Shown piece after piece: positions 1 through 8,395 of a stretch of DNA of 64,000 nt. How positions within the stretch are numbered: position 1 is the stretch's first letter; each line of letters starts with the position of its first letter. A program made the translations under genes and the position numbers. The notes under the pieces were generated by a model. That model saw nothing but the letters and a program-made list of their open reading frames with translations, did no database searches and was not told where the DNA came from. Origin of the DNA: DASPPM01 sp052143835. Lineage in GTDB: Bacteria; Pseudomonadota; Alphaproteobacteria; JACZXZ01. The stretch covers positions 1 through 64,000 of the forward strand of contig JBKQRV010000009.1 in assembly GCA_052143835.1 (NCBI GenBank), given 5' to 3'.

Positions 1-571
1 TGACGACGAGGTGCCGCTTTAAGTTGGCGAGGATGAAGGTCTCGCTCCGCGTCCCGTGCCTTTGGGGATCGGCCTGGCAGGTGGGCGCCTGAAGGATGGT
101 GAAGTCGGGCGTGAAGTGCTCGCGCTCCTCGGCCGCGGGGCGGATGAGGATGTTGTGGGCGAAAAGACTGGTCCAGGCTCCCTCGGTGATGACGCGCACC
201 TTCAGGCGGTAGGCGGGATCGGCTCCCGCGTAGCAATCCTGCACGAAGACGTCGCGGCCCTCGAGATGGCCGAGCACGTGCTCGAGGAGAACGTCGAAGC
301 GCTCCTCGCTGATGGGACGGTTGACGCTGCCCCACCAGATGTCGTGCTTGCTCGTCTCCTCCTCGACGATGAACTTGTCGTTGGGGGAGCGGCCGGTGTG
401 GTGGCCGGTCTCGACCACGAAGGCGCCGCCCTGGCCCACCAGCCCCTCGCCCCGGCGCATCGCCTCTTCGTAAAGTGCGGGCGTCGAAAGGTTCCAGAAG
501 GCAGTACGAATCCTGCGCAGGCCGTGATGGCTCAGCCCATGGCGAGCGATGACCGGACCCACCTGCTGCAC
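1..571 (-). CDS. pckA: ATP-dependent phosphoenolpyruvate carboxykinase, N-terminal part (cut by window edge)
   Basis: The minus-strand translation contains the family pattern ETGHHTGRSPNDKF followed by a conserved HDIWWG region, which identifies the ATP-dependent PEP carboxykinase. The enzyme converts oxaloacetate plus ATP to PEP in gluconeogenesis in the cytoplasm. The likely start is a GTG at 571, preceded by GGGGAGG six bases upstream; about 190 residues are present and the rest lies beyond position 1. Adjacency to chvI/chvG and the PTS genes is the classic alphaproteobacterial arrangement, and in rhizobia ChvI is reported to affect pckA expression. The start codon choice is inferred. Confidence 0.93.
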   Translation of the reverse strand, partial: MQQVGPVIARHGLSHHGLRRIRTAFWNLSTPALYEEAMRRGEGLVGQGGAFVVETGHHTGRSPNDKFIVEEETSKHDIWWGSVNRPISEERFDVLLEHVLGHLEGRDVFVQDCYAGADPAYRLKVRVITEGAWTSLFAHNILIRPAAEEREHFTPDFTILQAPTCQADPQRHGTRSETFILANLKRHLVV

Positions 572-704
572 GCTGCCCTCCCCGCCGCGTTCTACCCTCG
601 GACGCCCCTCGCGCGCCGCCGTCGCCACGGGCGCCGCAGGCCGCGAACATACAAGCCGCTACCGCCCCGCGCAACCCGCACGAGCCACCGTAAGAGGCGC
701 GGGA

Positions 705-1448
705 CTAGGTCCTGTCCCGGGCCTCGCGGCTGAGCCGCACGAGGGCAGCCCGCGCCTGGGCGGCGTCATGGACCGGCTCGGCGAAGGCGAGGCGGGCGGC
801 CCGCCCGCCCGCGCGCAGGTCGATGCCCTCGGGGTCGATGCCGGTCATCAGCCAGCCCTCGCCGTCGAGCCCCAGGAGGTGCCGGGCCATACGCGCCAAA
901 GCCTCCTTATGGTCCTGGTTCATGTGGGCGAGGATGTCCCCCTCGGTGGCAGCAAGCGCTGCCGCGGCCGCGCTCTCGTAAAGCACCTCGCCCCCTTGCA
1001 GCCAATGGATGCGGCCGAAGCCGGCCACCAGATGGGCCTCCGCGACGGCCACGCGATAGAGGCGGAAGTCCTTGAATCCGGCGTAGGATTCTGCACTCGG
1101 GTGGTGCTGCAGATAGCGCGCCAGCTGAGCCTCGTCGCGCGTCTCTGAAGCCCGGCCGAGCAAGGTCACGCGCGGCCCGGTGAGCGGCTCGGCGAGCCCG
1201 GCCGTGCCGTCGAAGAGGAGCGAGACGCGCGCGTCCCGGGCGATGTTCTTGCTGTGGTCGGCGAGGTCCGAGAGCAGGAGGAGGGGTACGGCGTCGGGGG
1301 TGGTGGCCACCAGCACGAGGGAGGCGTAAGGCCAGCCCTCCACCCCCTCGCGCTGGAGGTTGGTGGCAAGGGTCGCCCGCTCGGAGGCGCGGACGAGGGC
1401 TCTCGCCTGCATCCCCGGCGGCGGCGGCTGAGCGCTGTCAGGTGCCAT
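705..1448 (-). CDS. HugZ-type haem utilisation / FMN-binding split-barrel protein
   Basis: A 247-residue protein with an N-terminal pyridoxamine-phosphate-oxidase-like split barrel (about residues 15-150) and a C-terminal DUF2470-type domain that includes HMNQDHKEAL (about residues 165-240). This is the HugZ/HutZ-like architecture, whose characterised members bind or degrade haem; many homologues are only known as FMN-binding. The ATG at 1448 is chosen because AAGGTGG lies just upstream, whereas the ATG 48 bases earlier has no ribosome site. It lies between pckA and chvI, transcribed with pckA and divergently from chvI. The substrate is not shown by the sequence. Confidence 0.8.
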   Translation of the reverse strand: MAPDSAQPPPPGMQARALVRASERATLATNLQREGVEGWPYASLVLVATTPDAVPLLLLSDLADHSKNIARDARVSLLFDGTAGLAEPLTGPRVTLLGRASETRDEAQLARYLQHHPSAESYAGFKDFRLYRVAVAEAHLVAGFGRIHWLQGGEVLYESAAAAALAATEGDILAHMNQDHKEALARMARHLLGLDGEGWLMTGIDPEGIDLRAGGRAARLAFAEPVHDAAQARAALVRLSREARDRT

Positions 1449-1599
1449 GGCGGCCACCTTCCCCTTCTTCGCCCCTGCCGTCAATGCGCTGGACATGGGG
1501 TGCCGCCGACCCAATATTTGAGCACGATAAGGGCAAAAGGGGCGGTAATTAGCGGTGCGCGAAAATCCCGACACCTCCCGGTCGCGCGAGAGGGGAGCG

Positions 1600-2307
1600 A
1601 TGCCGCTCAAGCGGACCATCGCGCTCGTCGACGACGACCGCAATATTCTCGCTTCCGTCTCGATGGCGCTCGAGGCGGAAGGCTTCGCCGTGCGCGCGTA
1701 CAGCGACGGCGACGAGGCCTTGCGCGGCATCGCGGCGCATCCCGTCGACCTCGCCATTCTCGACATCAAGATGCCCCGCATGGACGGCATGGAGTTGCTC
1801 GCGCGCCTGCGCAAGACCACGGCGATGCCGATCATCTTCCTGACCTCGAAGGACGACGAGGTGGACGAGGTGCTGGGCCTTCGCATGGGGGCCGACGACT
1901 ACATCACCAAGCCCTTTTCCCAGCGCCTCCTGATCGAGCGGATCCGCACGCTCCTTCGCCGCAGCGAGCTCGCGCAAGGCTCGGCCGAGGGCGGCAACGG
2001 CGAGGGCACCGTCGTGCGCGGCGATCTCGTGCTCGATCCCGGCCGGCACCTGTGCAGCTGGAAGGGCCATGCCGTCAGTCTCACCGTCACCGAGTTCCTC
2101 ATTCTCAAGGCGCTGGCGCAGCGGCCCGGCCTGGTGAAGAGCCGCGACCAGCTGATGGATGCTGCCTACGGCGAGCACATCTACGTCGACGACCGCACGA
2201 TCGACAGCCACATCAAGCGCGTGCGCAAGAAGCTCAAGGCCGCCGACGACAGCTTCAACCAGATCGAGACGCTCTATGGCATTGGCTACCGCTATAAGGA
2301 GAGCTGA
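1600..2307 (+). CDS. chvI: ChvI-type response regulator (OmpR family)
   Basis: 235 residues. An N-terminal receiver domain carries the acidic cluster VDDD, the phospho-acceptor Asp at about residue 55 in LAILDIKMPRMDG, and a KPFS lysine. It is followed by an OmpR/PhoB winged helix with DDRTIDSHIKRVRKK. The sequence closely resembles rhizobial ChvI. The ATG at 1600 follows GAGAGGGGAG, so the in-frame GTG 45 bases earlier is rejected. The kinase gene chvG begins 22 bases after the stop, so the two are probably one transcript. ChvI controls envelope, acid-response and central carbon genes in relatives. Confidence 0.95.
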   Translation: MPLKRTIALVDDDRNILASVSMALEAEGFAVRAYSDGDEALRGIAAHPVDLAILDIKMPRMDGMELLARLRKTTAMPIIFLTSKDDEVDEVLGLRMGADDYITKPFSQRLLIERIRTLLRRSELAQGSAEGGNGEGTVVRGDLVLDPGRHLCSWKGHAVSLTVTEFLILKALAQRPGLVKSRDQLMDAAYGEHIYVDDRTIDSHIKRVRKKLKAADDSFNQIETLYGIGYRYKES

Positions 2308-2329
2308 CGGCAGCTCAGCCCCACACGCC

Positions 2330-4075
2330 ATGGCGGTCGACACAAGGTCCGAGGAGCAAGCAACTACGCTCGCGGAAAGCGAGGCGGAACGGCGCGTCGC
2401 GCAGGGGCGGAGCCGCCGCACAGCACCGGCGCTCGTGCGCCTGTGGCGCCGGCGCACGCGGCGGCTCGGGCTCCTCTCTCCGCTCACGCGACGCATCCTC
2501 TTGCTCAATGTCGCGGCCCTCATCATTCTCGTGATCGGGCTCGCCTATCTCGGGGCCTATCAACGCAGCCTGATCAGCTCCGAACTCGAGTCCCTCACCA
2601 CCCAGGCCCGCATCTTCGCGGCGGCACTCGGCGAGAGCGCGGTCGTGGGCAACGGCGAAGACACCCTCGAGCTCATGCCCGAGCAGAGCCGTATCCTGTT
2701 GCGCCGCCTCATCGAGCCGACCAAGGCGCGCGCGCGGCTCTTCCTGCCCTCGGGCCAGCTCATCGGCGACAGCCGCTACCTCACGCTTCAGGGCGGACCC
2801 GTCCAGGTCGAGGAGTTGCCTCCCCCGGCCGCCGAGACCCCCCTCGGCCGATTTCTCGAGCGCACCTATCACTGGCTGCTGCACTCCGTTCCGGGCTTCG
2901 GCGCGCTGCCCCCTTACCGCGAGCTCGCGGTCGAGCACTCGGGCGATTATGAGGAGGTGAGCGAGGCGCTCACGGGCGTTGACGCACACGCGGTCTATGA
3001 CAACGGCGAGCGCGGCATGCTGCTCGCGGTCGCGGTGCCCGTGCAACGTTACAAGCGCGTGGTCGGCGCTCTCATGGTCTCGCAAGGCAGCGCCGAGATC
3101 GATGCCGCCATGCGCGCGGTGCGCCTCGACATCCTCAAGGCCTTTGCCATAGCGCTTCTCCTGACGACCTTGTTCTCCGTCTACCTCGGCAGTACCATCG
3201 TGCGCCCGATCCGGCGCCTGGCGCAGGCGGCCGAGCGCATCGGCCCCGGCGAGGGAGACGCGGGCGAGCTTCCCGATCTGGCCGCGCGCGGCGACGAGAT
3301 CGGCGACCTCTCGCAGGCGCTCAGGCGCATGACCGAGCTTCTCTCCCAGCGCATGGACGCGACCGCGCGCTTCGCCGCCGATGTGGCGCACGAGATCAAG
3401 AACCCGCTCTCCTCGCTGCGCAGCGCCGTCGAGACCGCGGCGCGCGTGAAGGAGCCCGAGCAGCAGCGCCGGCTCATGGCCATCATCGTCGAGGACGTGC
3501 GGCGGCTCGACCGCCTGATCTCCGACATCGCGGACGCCTCGCGCCTCGATGCGGAGCTTTCCCACGCCAGGGCGGAGCCGGTCGACCTCGGCGGGCTGCT
3601 CGCCACCCTCGTCGAGGTCTACTACGCCGCACCCGCGCCGGGCGGCGCGCGCGTGCGCTTAGCACCCCTTGCGGGTGAGCGCCTTGCCGTGCTTGGCGTC
3701 GAGGGCAGGCTGGCGCAGGTGTTCCGCAATCTGATCGAGAATGCCCTCTCGTTCAGTCCGCCGGGCGGCGTCGTCGGCTTAGCGCTGCGCGCCACGGGCG
3801 AAATGGTCGAGGTCACTGTCGAGGACGAAGGGCCGGGCTTGCCGGAGGGCAAGCTCGAGGCCATTTTCGAGCGCTTCTATTCGGAACGGCCGCCGGGAGA
3901 GACCTTCGGCACGCATTCCGGCCTCGGGCTCTCGATCTCAAAGCAGATCGTCGAGGCCCACGGCGGCACCATCCGCGCCGAGAACCGGCACGACCGCTCA
4001 GGCCGCGTCAACGGCGCCCGCTTCATCGTGACGCTGCCGCGCGAGCGCGGGCGAGGCTCGCCACCACGGCATTGA
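2330..4075 (+). CDS. chvG: ChvG-type sensor histidine kinase
   Basis: 581 residues. Residues about 50-75 form the first membrane helix (ILLLNVAALIILVIGLAYL), followed by a periplasmic sensor region to about 320 and a second helix (AFAIALLLTTLFSVYLG). After these come a HAMP segment, a HisKA with the phosphorylated His in ADVAHEIKNPLSSL, and a HATPase with NLIENAL, DEGPGLP and HSGLGLSI. The partner is ChvI immediately upstream. In relatives the periplasmic inhibitor ExoR acts on this kinase; no exoR is in the window. The ATG at 2330 fits family length; its ribosome site is weak, which suggests coupling to chvI. Confidence 0.94.
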   Translation: MAVDTRSEEQATTLAESEAERRVAQGRSRRTAPALVRLWRRRTRRLGLLSPLTRRILLLNVAALIILVIGLAYLGAYQRSLISSELESLTTQARIFAAALGESAVVGNGEDTLELMPEQSRILLRRLIEPTKARARLFLPSGQLIGDSRYLTLQGGPVQVEELPPPAAETPLGRFLERTYHWLLHSVPGFGALPPYRELAVEHSGDYEEVSEALTGVDAHAVYDNGERGMLLAVAVPVQRYKRVVGALMVSQGSAEIDAAMRAVRLDILKAFAIALLLTTLFSVYLGSTIVRPIRRLAQAAERIGPGEGDAGELPDLAARGDEIGDLSQALRRMTELLSQRMDATARFAADVAHEIKNPLSSLRSAVETAARVKEPEQQRRLMAIIVEDVRRLDRLISDIADASRLDAELSHARAEPVDLGGLLATLVEVYYAAPAPGGARVRLAPLAGERLAVLGVEGRLAQVFRNLIENALSFSPPGGVVGLALRATGEMVEVTVEDEGPGLPEGKLEAIFERFYSERPPGETFGTHSGLGLSISKQIVEAHGGTIRAENRHDRSGRVNGARFIVTLPRERGRGSPPRH

Positions 4076-4115
4076 CAGCGCGCGCGGGCGACGCCACCCT
4101 CCCGGCCCGGGCCGG

Positions 4116-4175
4116 GTGCCGATTCCCCGGCTCGTGAGCCGCCTTTGGGAGTCTCGCGAGCCGGGAAATCGGCAC
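4116..4175 (+). other. Long near-perfect inverted repeat between chvG and hprK
   Basis: GTGCCGATTCCCCGGCTCG (4116-4134) faces CGAGCCGGGAAATCGGCAC (4157-4175), with one mismatch in 19. The stem can extend four more pairs (4135-4138 with 4153-4156, one of them G-U) around a 14-base loop. It is directly preceded by the 16-base palindrome at 4101-4116. No T-run follows on the plus strand, so it is not a standard terminator. It could be a processing or attenuation hairpin lowering hprK-rapZ-PTS expression relative to chvIG. Confidence 0.75.
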
Positions 4176-4295
4176 AAAATCAAAGTGTTGGCCCTCTTCG
4201 CAGGCCTCGCGGAGGGCTTCGCGAAACGCTGCAGGCAGCGAAGAGAGCGGCCGACCGCCGGCCGCTGTCCAGACCGCGCGCGGGAATGGGAGTTC

Positions 4296-4730
4296 ATGAT
4301 CCAAATCCACGGCTCCTGCGTCGAGATTGATGGACGAGGGGTGCTGCTGCGCGGCCCTTCCGGGCGGGGCAAGTCCGACTTGGCGTTGCGGCTCATCGAC
4401 GGGGGCGCACGACTGGTGGCGGACGACCGGGTGGACCTCAACGAGCAGGCGGGCGTCCTCACCGCATCGGCGCCCGAGCCCATCGCCGGGCGCCTCGAGG
4501 TCCGCGGCGTCGGCATCGTTACGGTCCCGGCCGTCGCCGCCGCCCCGCTCGAGCTCGTCGTCGAGCTCGTCGGGTTGGAAGATATCGAGCGTCTCCCCGA
4601 GCCCCGCTTCTCGAACCTTCTCGGCATCGACATCCCGCTCATTCGGCTGGTCGCGACCGAGGTCTCGGCAGCCGCCAAGGTGCGCTTGGCCGTGCGCAGC
4701 CTGGGCCGGCGCGCATTGGCCGCTCCATGA
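4296..4730 (+). CDS. hprK: Short-form HPr kinase/phosphorylase
   Basis: 144 residues containing only the kinase core; the N-terminal domain of Gram-positive HprK (about 310 residues) is absent, as is normal in Alphaproteobacteria. The Walker A is GPSGRGKS (about residues 20-27), then the VADDRV strand and the HprK signature LEVRGVGIV. It phosphorylates, and probably dephosphorylates, the regulatory serine of HPr, encoded 1.4 kb downstream. The ATG at 4296 follows GGGAG. The stop overlaps the start of rapZ in an ATGA, indicating translational coupling. Confidence 0.93.
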   Translation: MIQIHGSCVEIDGRGVLLRGPSGRGKSDLALRLIDGGARLVADDRVDLNEQAGVLTASAPEPIAGRLEVRGVGIVTVPAVAAAPLELVVELVGLEDIERLPEPRFSNLLGIDIPLIRLVATEVSAAAKVRLAVRSLGRRALAAP

Positions 4731-5665
4731 GCAAAGCGGCACCTCCGCTCGAGGCGCGACATTCCCGCCGTGCCCAAGGCACCGCACTCGGGCGGCGGGA
4801 CGAGACGAGGGTCGTGCTGGTGACCGGGCTCTCGGGTGCCGGACGCTCGACGGCGCTCAAGGCGCTCGAGGATCTGGGCTACGAGGCGGTCGACAACCTG
4901 CCGCTTTCGCTGCTTGCCAGCCTGGTGCGTCCGGGCGACCGCCCGGCCCGCCCGCTTGCCATCGGCGTCGACATCCGGACGCGCGACTTCGCCGTCGACC
5001 CGCTTCTGCGCGAGGTCGACAGGCTCACGGCCCTGAGCGGCGTCGCGGCGAGCGTTGTCTTCGTCGACTGCGACGACGAGGTGCTGCAGCGCCGCTTCAC
5101 CGAGACGCGCCGGCGCCATCCGCTCGCCGACGACCGCCCGGTTTCCGACGGCATCAGGCGCGAGCGCGAAATGGTCGCGCGCTTGAGGGAGCGCGCGGAC
5201 GTGGTGTTGGACACCACCGTCATGAAGCTCGGCGATCTCAAGCGGGCACTCAGCGGCTATTTCGCGCTCGAGCGCGGCGCCGGGCTCGCCGTCACGGTCG
5301 TCTCCTTCGCCTATCGCAGCGGCTTGCCGCGGGAGGCGGACCTCGTCATCGATACGCGCTTCCTCGACAATCCCCATTACGTGCCCGAGCTCAAGCCGCT
5401 CACCGGCTTGGAGCCGCGCGTCGCAGACTACGTGGCAGGCGACCCGGCCTTCGCCTCCTTCCTCGCCGGCCTCGAGGCATGGCTCGCGCCGCTCTTGCCG
5501 CGCTATGAGCGCGAGGGCAAGAGCTATCTCACAATCGCGGTCGGCTGCACCGGCGGCCGGCATCGCTCGGTCGTGGTCGCCGAGCGGCTCGCCGCGTGGC
5601 TCGCCGGGCTCGGCCGGCGTGCCACGCTCATCCATCGTGACATCGACCGGCCGCAGGACGCCTAA
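4727..5665 (+). CDS. rapZ: RapZ-family nucleotide-binding RNase adapter
   Basis: 312 residues. A P-loop GLSGAGRS lies at about residues 34-41, and the C-terminal RapZ motif GCTGGRHRSV is intact. In Escherichia coli RapZ delivers the GlmZ small RNA to RNase E and so tunes GlmS; the alphaproteobacterial RNA partner is not known from this sequence. It has about 20 extra basic residues at its N-terminus compared with the usual length of about 285. It overlaps hprK by four bases and sits 94 bases before the EIIA gene, within the PTS operon. Confidence 0.93.
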   Translation: MSKAAPPLEARHSRRAQGTALGRRDETRVVLVTGLSGAGRSTALKALEDLGYEAVDNLPLSLLASLVRPGDRPARPLAIGVDIRTRDFAVDPLLREVDRLTALSGVAASVVFVDCDDEVLQRRFTETRRRHPLADDRPVSDGIRREREMVARLRERADVVLDTTVMKLGDLKRALSGYFALERGAGLAVTVVSFAYRSGLPREADLVIDTRFLDNPHYVPELKPLTGLEPRVADYVAGDPAFASFLAGLEAWLAPLLPRYEREGKSYLTIAVGCTGGRHRSVVVAERLAAWLAGLGRRATLIHRDIDRPQDA

Positions 5666-5759
5666 TGATGAGCGTTGGCATGGCGGGAGCGGCAAGGGCG
5701 AATGCCGCATCCGCATCGCGGCGCGGGGCGAAGCTGGGGGGCAAACAGAAGGATACCAA

Positions 5760-6173
5760 ATGATCGGCTTGGTGCTTGTGACCCATGGCAATCTTGCGCA
5801 GGAGTTCATCTCCGCGCTCGAGCACGTGGTCGGCCCGCAAAAACGCATCGCAGCGGTGTGCATCGGGGCCGACGACGACATGGAGAAAAGACGCGAGGAC
5901 ATCCTGCGCGCCGTCGCCCAGGTCGAGGACGGGAGCGGGGTCGTGCTGCTCACCGACATGTTCGGCGGAACCCCCTCGAACCTGGCGATCTCGATCATGG
6001 ACAATGCCAAGGTCGAGGTCATCGCCGGGGTGAACCTCCCCATGCTCATCAAGCTCGCGAGCGTGCGCACGACCGAGAAGCTGCCTCAAGCGGTTGCGGC
6101 CGCGCAGGAGGCCGGCCGCAAGTACATCAACGTCGCCTCGGCCCTCCTCGCCGAGGAGAAGGACAAGCGATGA
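5760..6173 (+). CDS. manX: Mannose-type PTS EIIA domain protein (stand-alone)
   Basis: 137 residues, a single EIIA-Man fold. The phosphorylated histidine is His9 in LVTHGNLA, followed by TDMFGGTPSN, typical of the family. No EIIB, IIC or IID domain is attached or nearby, so the protein is expected to be regulatory, as proposed for alphaproteobacterial PTS chains. The ATG at 5760 lies after an AGAAGGA-like site. Its stop overlaps the HPr start in an ATGA. Confidence 0.92.
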   Translation: MIGLVLVTHGNLAQEFISALEHVVGPQKRIAAVCIGADDDMEKRREDILRAVAQVEDGSGVVLLTDMFGGTPSNLAISIMDNAKVEVIAGVNLPMLIKLASVRTTEKLPQAVAAAQEAGRKYINVASALLAEEKDKR

Positions 6174-6484
6174 ACGAAAGGAGCGCCGGTCATGACGCGG
6201 CCGCCAAGACGGAGGCGAGCGAGAGCCGCACGCTCCTGATCAAGAATCAACGCGGGCTCCACGCGCGCGCGGCGGCGCGCTTCGTCAAGTGCGCCGAAGG
6301 CTTCGATGCGGAAATCACCGTCGTGAAGAAGGACATGGCGGTGTCCGGCCTCAGCATCATGGGGCTCATGATGCTGGCGGCGGGCCCGGGAACGGCGATC
6401 GAGGTGAGGGCGGTGGGATCCGAGGCGCGGGCGGCACTCGACGCACTCGAGGCCCTCGTGGAGGGAAGGTTCGGCGAGGAATGA
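6170..6484 (+). CDS. ptsH: Phosphocarrier protein HPr
   Basis: 104 residues with the HPr active-site pattern NQRGLHARAAA. His31 is the EI-dependent phosphorylation site, and Ser62, in GLSIMGLM exactly 31 residues later, matches the HprK target Ser46 of classical HPr. About 16 extra residues precede the domain. The start overlaps the EIIA stop and its stop overlaps the EI start, giving a tightly coupled EIIA-HPr-EI block. Confidence 0.95.
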   Translation: MNERSAGHDAAAKTEASESRTLLIKNQRGLHARAAARFVKCAEGFDAEITVVKKDMAVSGLSIMGLMMLAAGPGTAIEVRAVGSEARAALDALEALVEGRFGEE

Positions 6485-8307
6485 CGGCCAAGAGCGGCAA
6501 AGCGGCGGGGCGCAAGGGCGAGGGACGCGGGCGGGCGGCCGCTCTGCCGCCGCCGCTTGCGGCCGAGCGGGTATTCCAGGGCCTTGGCGTCTCTCCGGGC
6601 GTCGCGATCGGTCCGGCCCATGTGCGCGAGGCGGGTGCGCTCGAGGTGCCCGAGTATCACCTCAAGGAGGGCGGCATCGAGGCCGAGCGCCAGCGCCTCA
6701 AGGAGGCGACGGAGCGCTCCCGCAAGCAGCTCCACAAGCTCAAGGTGAAGGCGGCGGCCTTGAGCGGTGCGGCCGGCGAGGAGCTCGGCATCCTGCTCGA
6801 CGCGCACCTGCGCATGCTGACGGGCTCGCGTCTCTTGCGCGGTGCCGAGCGGCGGATCAGCGCGGAGCGCATCAACGCCGAGGCCGCGGTGCAGGCGGAA
6901 ACCCTGGAGATCACCAAGGGCTTCGCCCAGATGGGCGACGATTACCTGGCGAGTCGCGCCGACGACGTCCGCGAGGTGGGGACGCGGCTCGTGCGCAACC
7001 TGCTTCTGCGGCCGTATCACGCCTTCTCCTCCCTGCCCCACGGCAGCGTAGTGATCGCGGAGGAGCTGACGCCGGCCGACACGGCACTCCTCGATCCCGA
7101 CCACATCGGCGGCTTCGCGACCGTGCTCGGCGGGGCCGAAGGCCACACGGCGATCATGGCGCGCTCGCTCGGGCTTCCCGCCGTGCTCGGGGTGGGCGGC
7201 CTCTTGAGCGGCACGGCACAGGGAACGGAGGTGATCATCGACGGCACGCGCGGGCGCGTCGTCGTCAATCCCTCGCCGATCACGCTTGCCGAGTACGAGG
7301 AGCGGCGGCGCGCCTTCCAGCGCGAGGAGCGCCACTTGGCACGGCTCGCCAAGGTGGCGGCGGTGACGCGCGACGGGGTCGAGATCACGCTCCAGGCGAA
7401 CGTCGAGCTGCCGCGCGAGCTCGAGCACGCGCGCGCGGTGGGGGCCGAGGGCATCGGGCTCCTGCGCACCGAGTTCCTCTTCATGAATCGCGACGACCTG
7501 CCCGGCGAGGAGGAGCAATACCTGGCGCTCCGCACCTTCGTCGAGGGCATGGCGGGACGCCCCGTCACCATCCGCACCCTCGACGTCGGCGGCGACAAGC
7601 TCGCCTATTCGCTTGGCGGCCACATCGGCCCCGCGGTCAATCCCGCCCTCGGCCTGCGCGCGATCCGCCTCTCGCTCAAGCGCCAGGAACTGCTCGAGGC
7701 CCAGCTCTCGGCCATGCTGCGCGCGAGCGCGCATGGCGAGGTGCGCATCCTGCTCCCCATGATCGCGTCGGTGGGCGAGGTGAGGCAGGTCAGGGAGCTC
7801 TTGAAGAAGCTCTACACGCGGCTCAGGCGCCAAAGTGTCAAGATGGCCGCCGAGCTGCCCAAGCTCGGGGTCATGATCGAGGTGCCGGGGGCAGCTCTTG
7901 CCGCCGACGCGCTCGCCATGGAATCAGACTTCTTCTCGATCGGCACCAACGACCTCACCATGTACACCCTCGCCATCGACCGCAGCGACGAGCAGGTGGC
8001 TTATCTCTATAATCCGCTCCACCCCGCCGTGCTGCGCCTCATCCAGTTCGCCACGGGGGCGGCCTTGCGCGCGCGCATCCCCTTGTGCCTCTGCGGCGAG
8101 ATGGCGGGCGATCCGCGCTATACCCCGCTCTTGCTCGGGCTTGGCATCCGCGAGCTCTCGATGCCGACCGCGGCCTTGCCGCGCATCAAGCAGCGCATCC
8201 GCACCCTCGACCAGCGCGAGGCAACGCGGCGCGCCGAGCTCATCATGACGCAGTGGGATTCGGGGCGCATCGCGACCCTGCTCGACGATTTCGCAGCACT
8301 CGCGTGA
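6481..8307 (+). CDS. ptsI: PTS enzyme I (PEP-protein phosphotransferase)
   Basis: 608 residues. After about 30 basic, low-complexity residues comes the EI N-terminal domain. The phosphohistidine is in GGAEGHTAIMARSLG, where the commoner TSHTAI is replaced by EGHTAI. The PEP-binding barrel follows, with EGIGLLRTEFLF, the FFSIGTNDLTMY signature and the catalytic Cys in PLCLCGEMAGD. No GAF domain is present, so this is not the usual PtsP form of EI-Ntr. It starts within the HPr stop. It takes phosphate from PEP, linking the chain to the neighbouring PEP carboxykinase. Confidence 0.94.
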   Translation: MTAKSGKAAGRKGEGRGRAAALPPPLAAERVFQGLGVSPGVAIGPAHVREAGALEVPEYHLKEGGIEAERQRLKEATERSRKQLHKLKVKAAALSGAAGEELGILLDAHLRMLTGSRLLRGAERRISAERINAEAAVQAETLEITKGFAQMGDDYLASRADDVREVGTRLVRNLLLRPYHAFSSLPHGSVVIAEELTPADTALLDPDHIGGFATVLGGAEGHTAIMARSLGLPAVLGVGGLLSGTAQGTEVIIDGTRGRVVVNPSPITLAEYEERRRAFQREERHLARLAKVAAVTRDGVEITLQANVELPRELEHARAVGAEGIGLLRTEFLFMNRDDLPGEEEQYLALRTFVEGMAGRPVTIRTLDVGGDKLAYSLGGHIGPAVNPALGLRAIRLSLKRQELLEAQLSAMLRASAHGEVRILLPMIASVGEVRQVRELLKKLYTRLRRQSVKMAAELPKLGVMIEVPGAALAADALAMESDFFSIGTNDLTMYTLAIDRSDEQVAYLYNPLHPAVLRLIQFATGAALRARIPLCLCGEMAGDPRYTPLLLGLGIRELSMPTAALPRIKQRIRTLDQREATRRAELIMTQWDSGRIATLLDDFAALA

Positions 8308-8395
8308 GAGGCACGCGCGGGCGTACAGGCGCGCGCGAAATTGCCCGCCTTGAAGCGTTTGGCCGGGCGGACCCATTGAGCAGGGGCTGAAGCAT

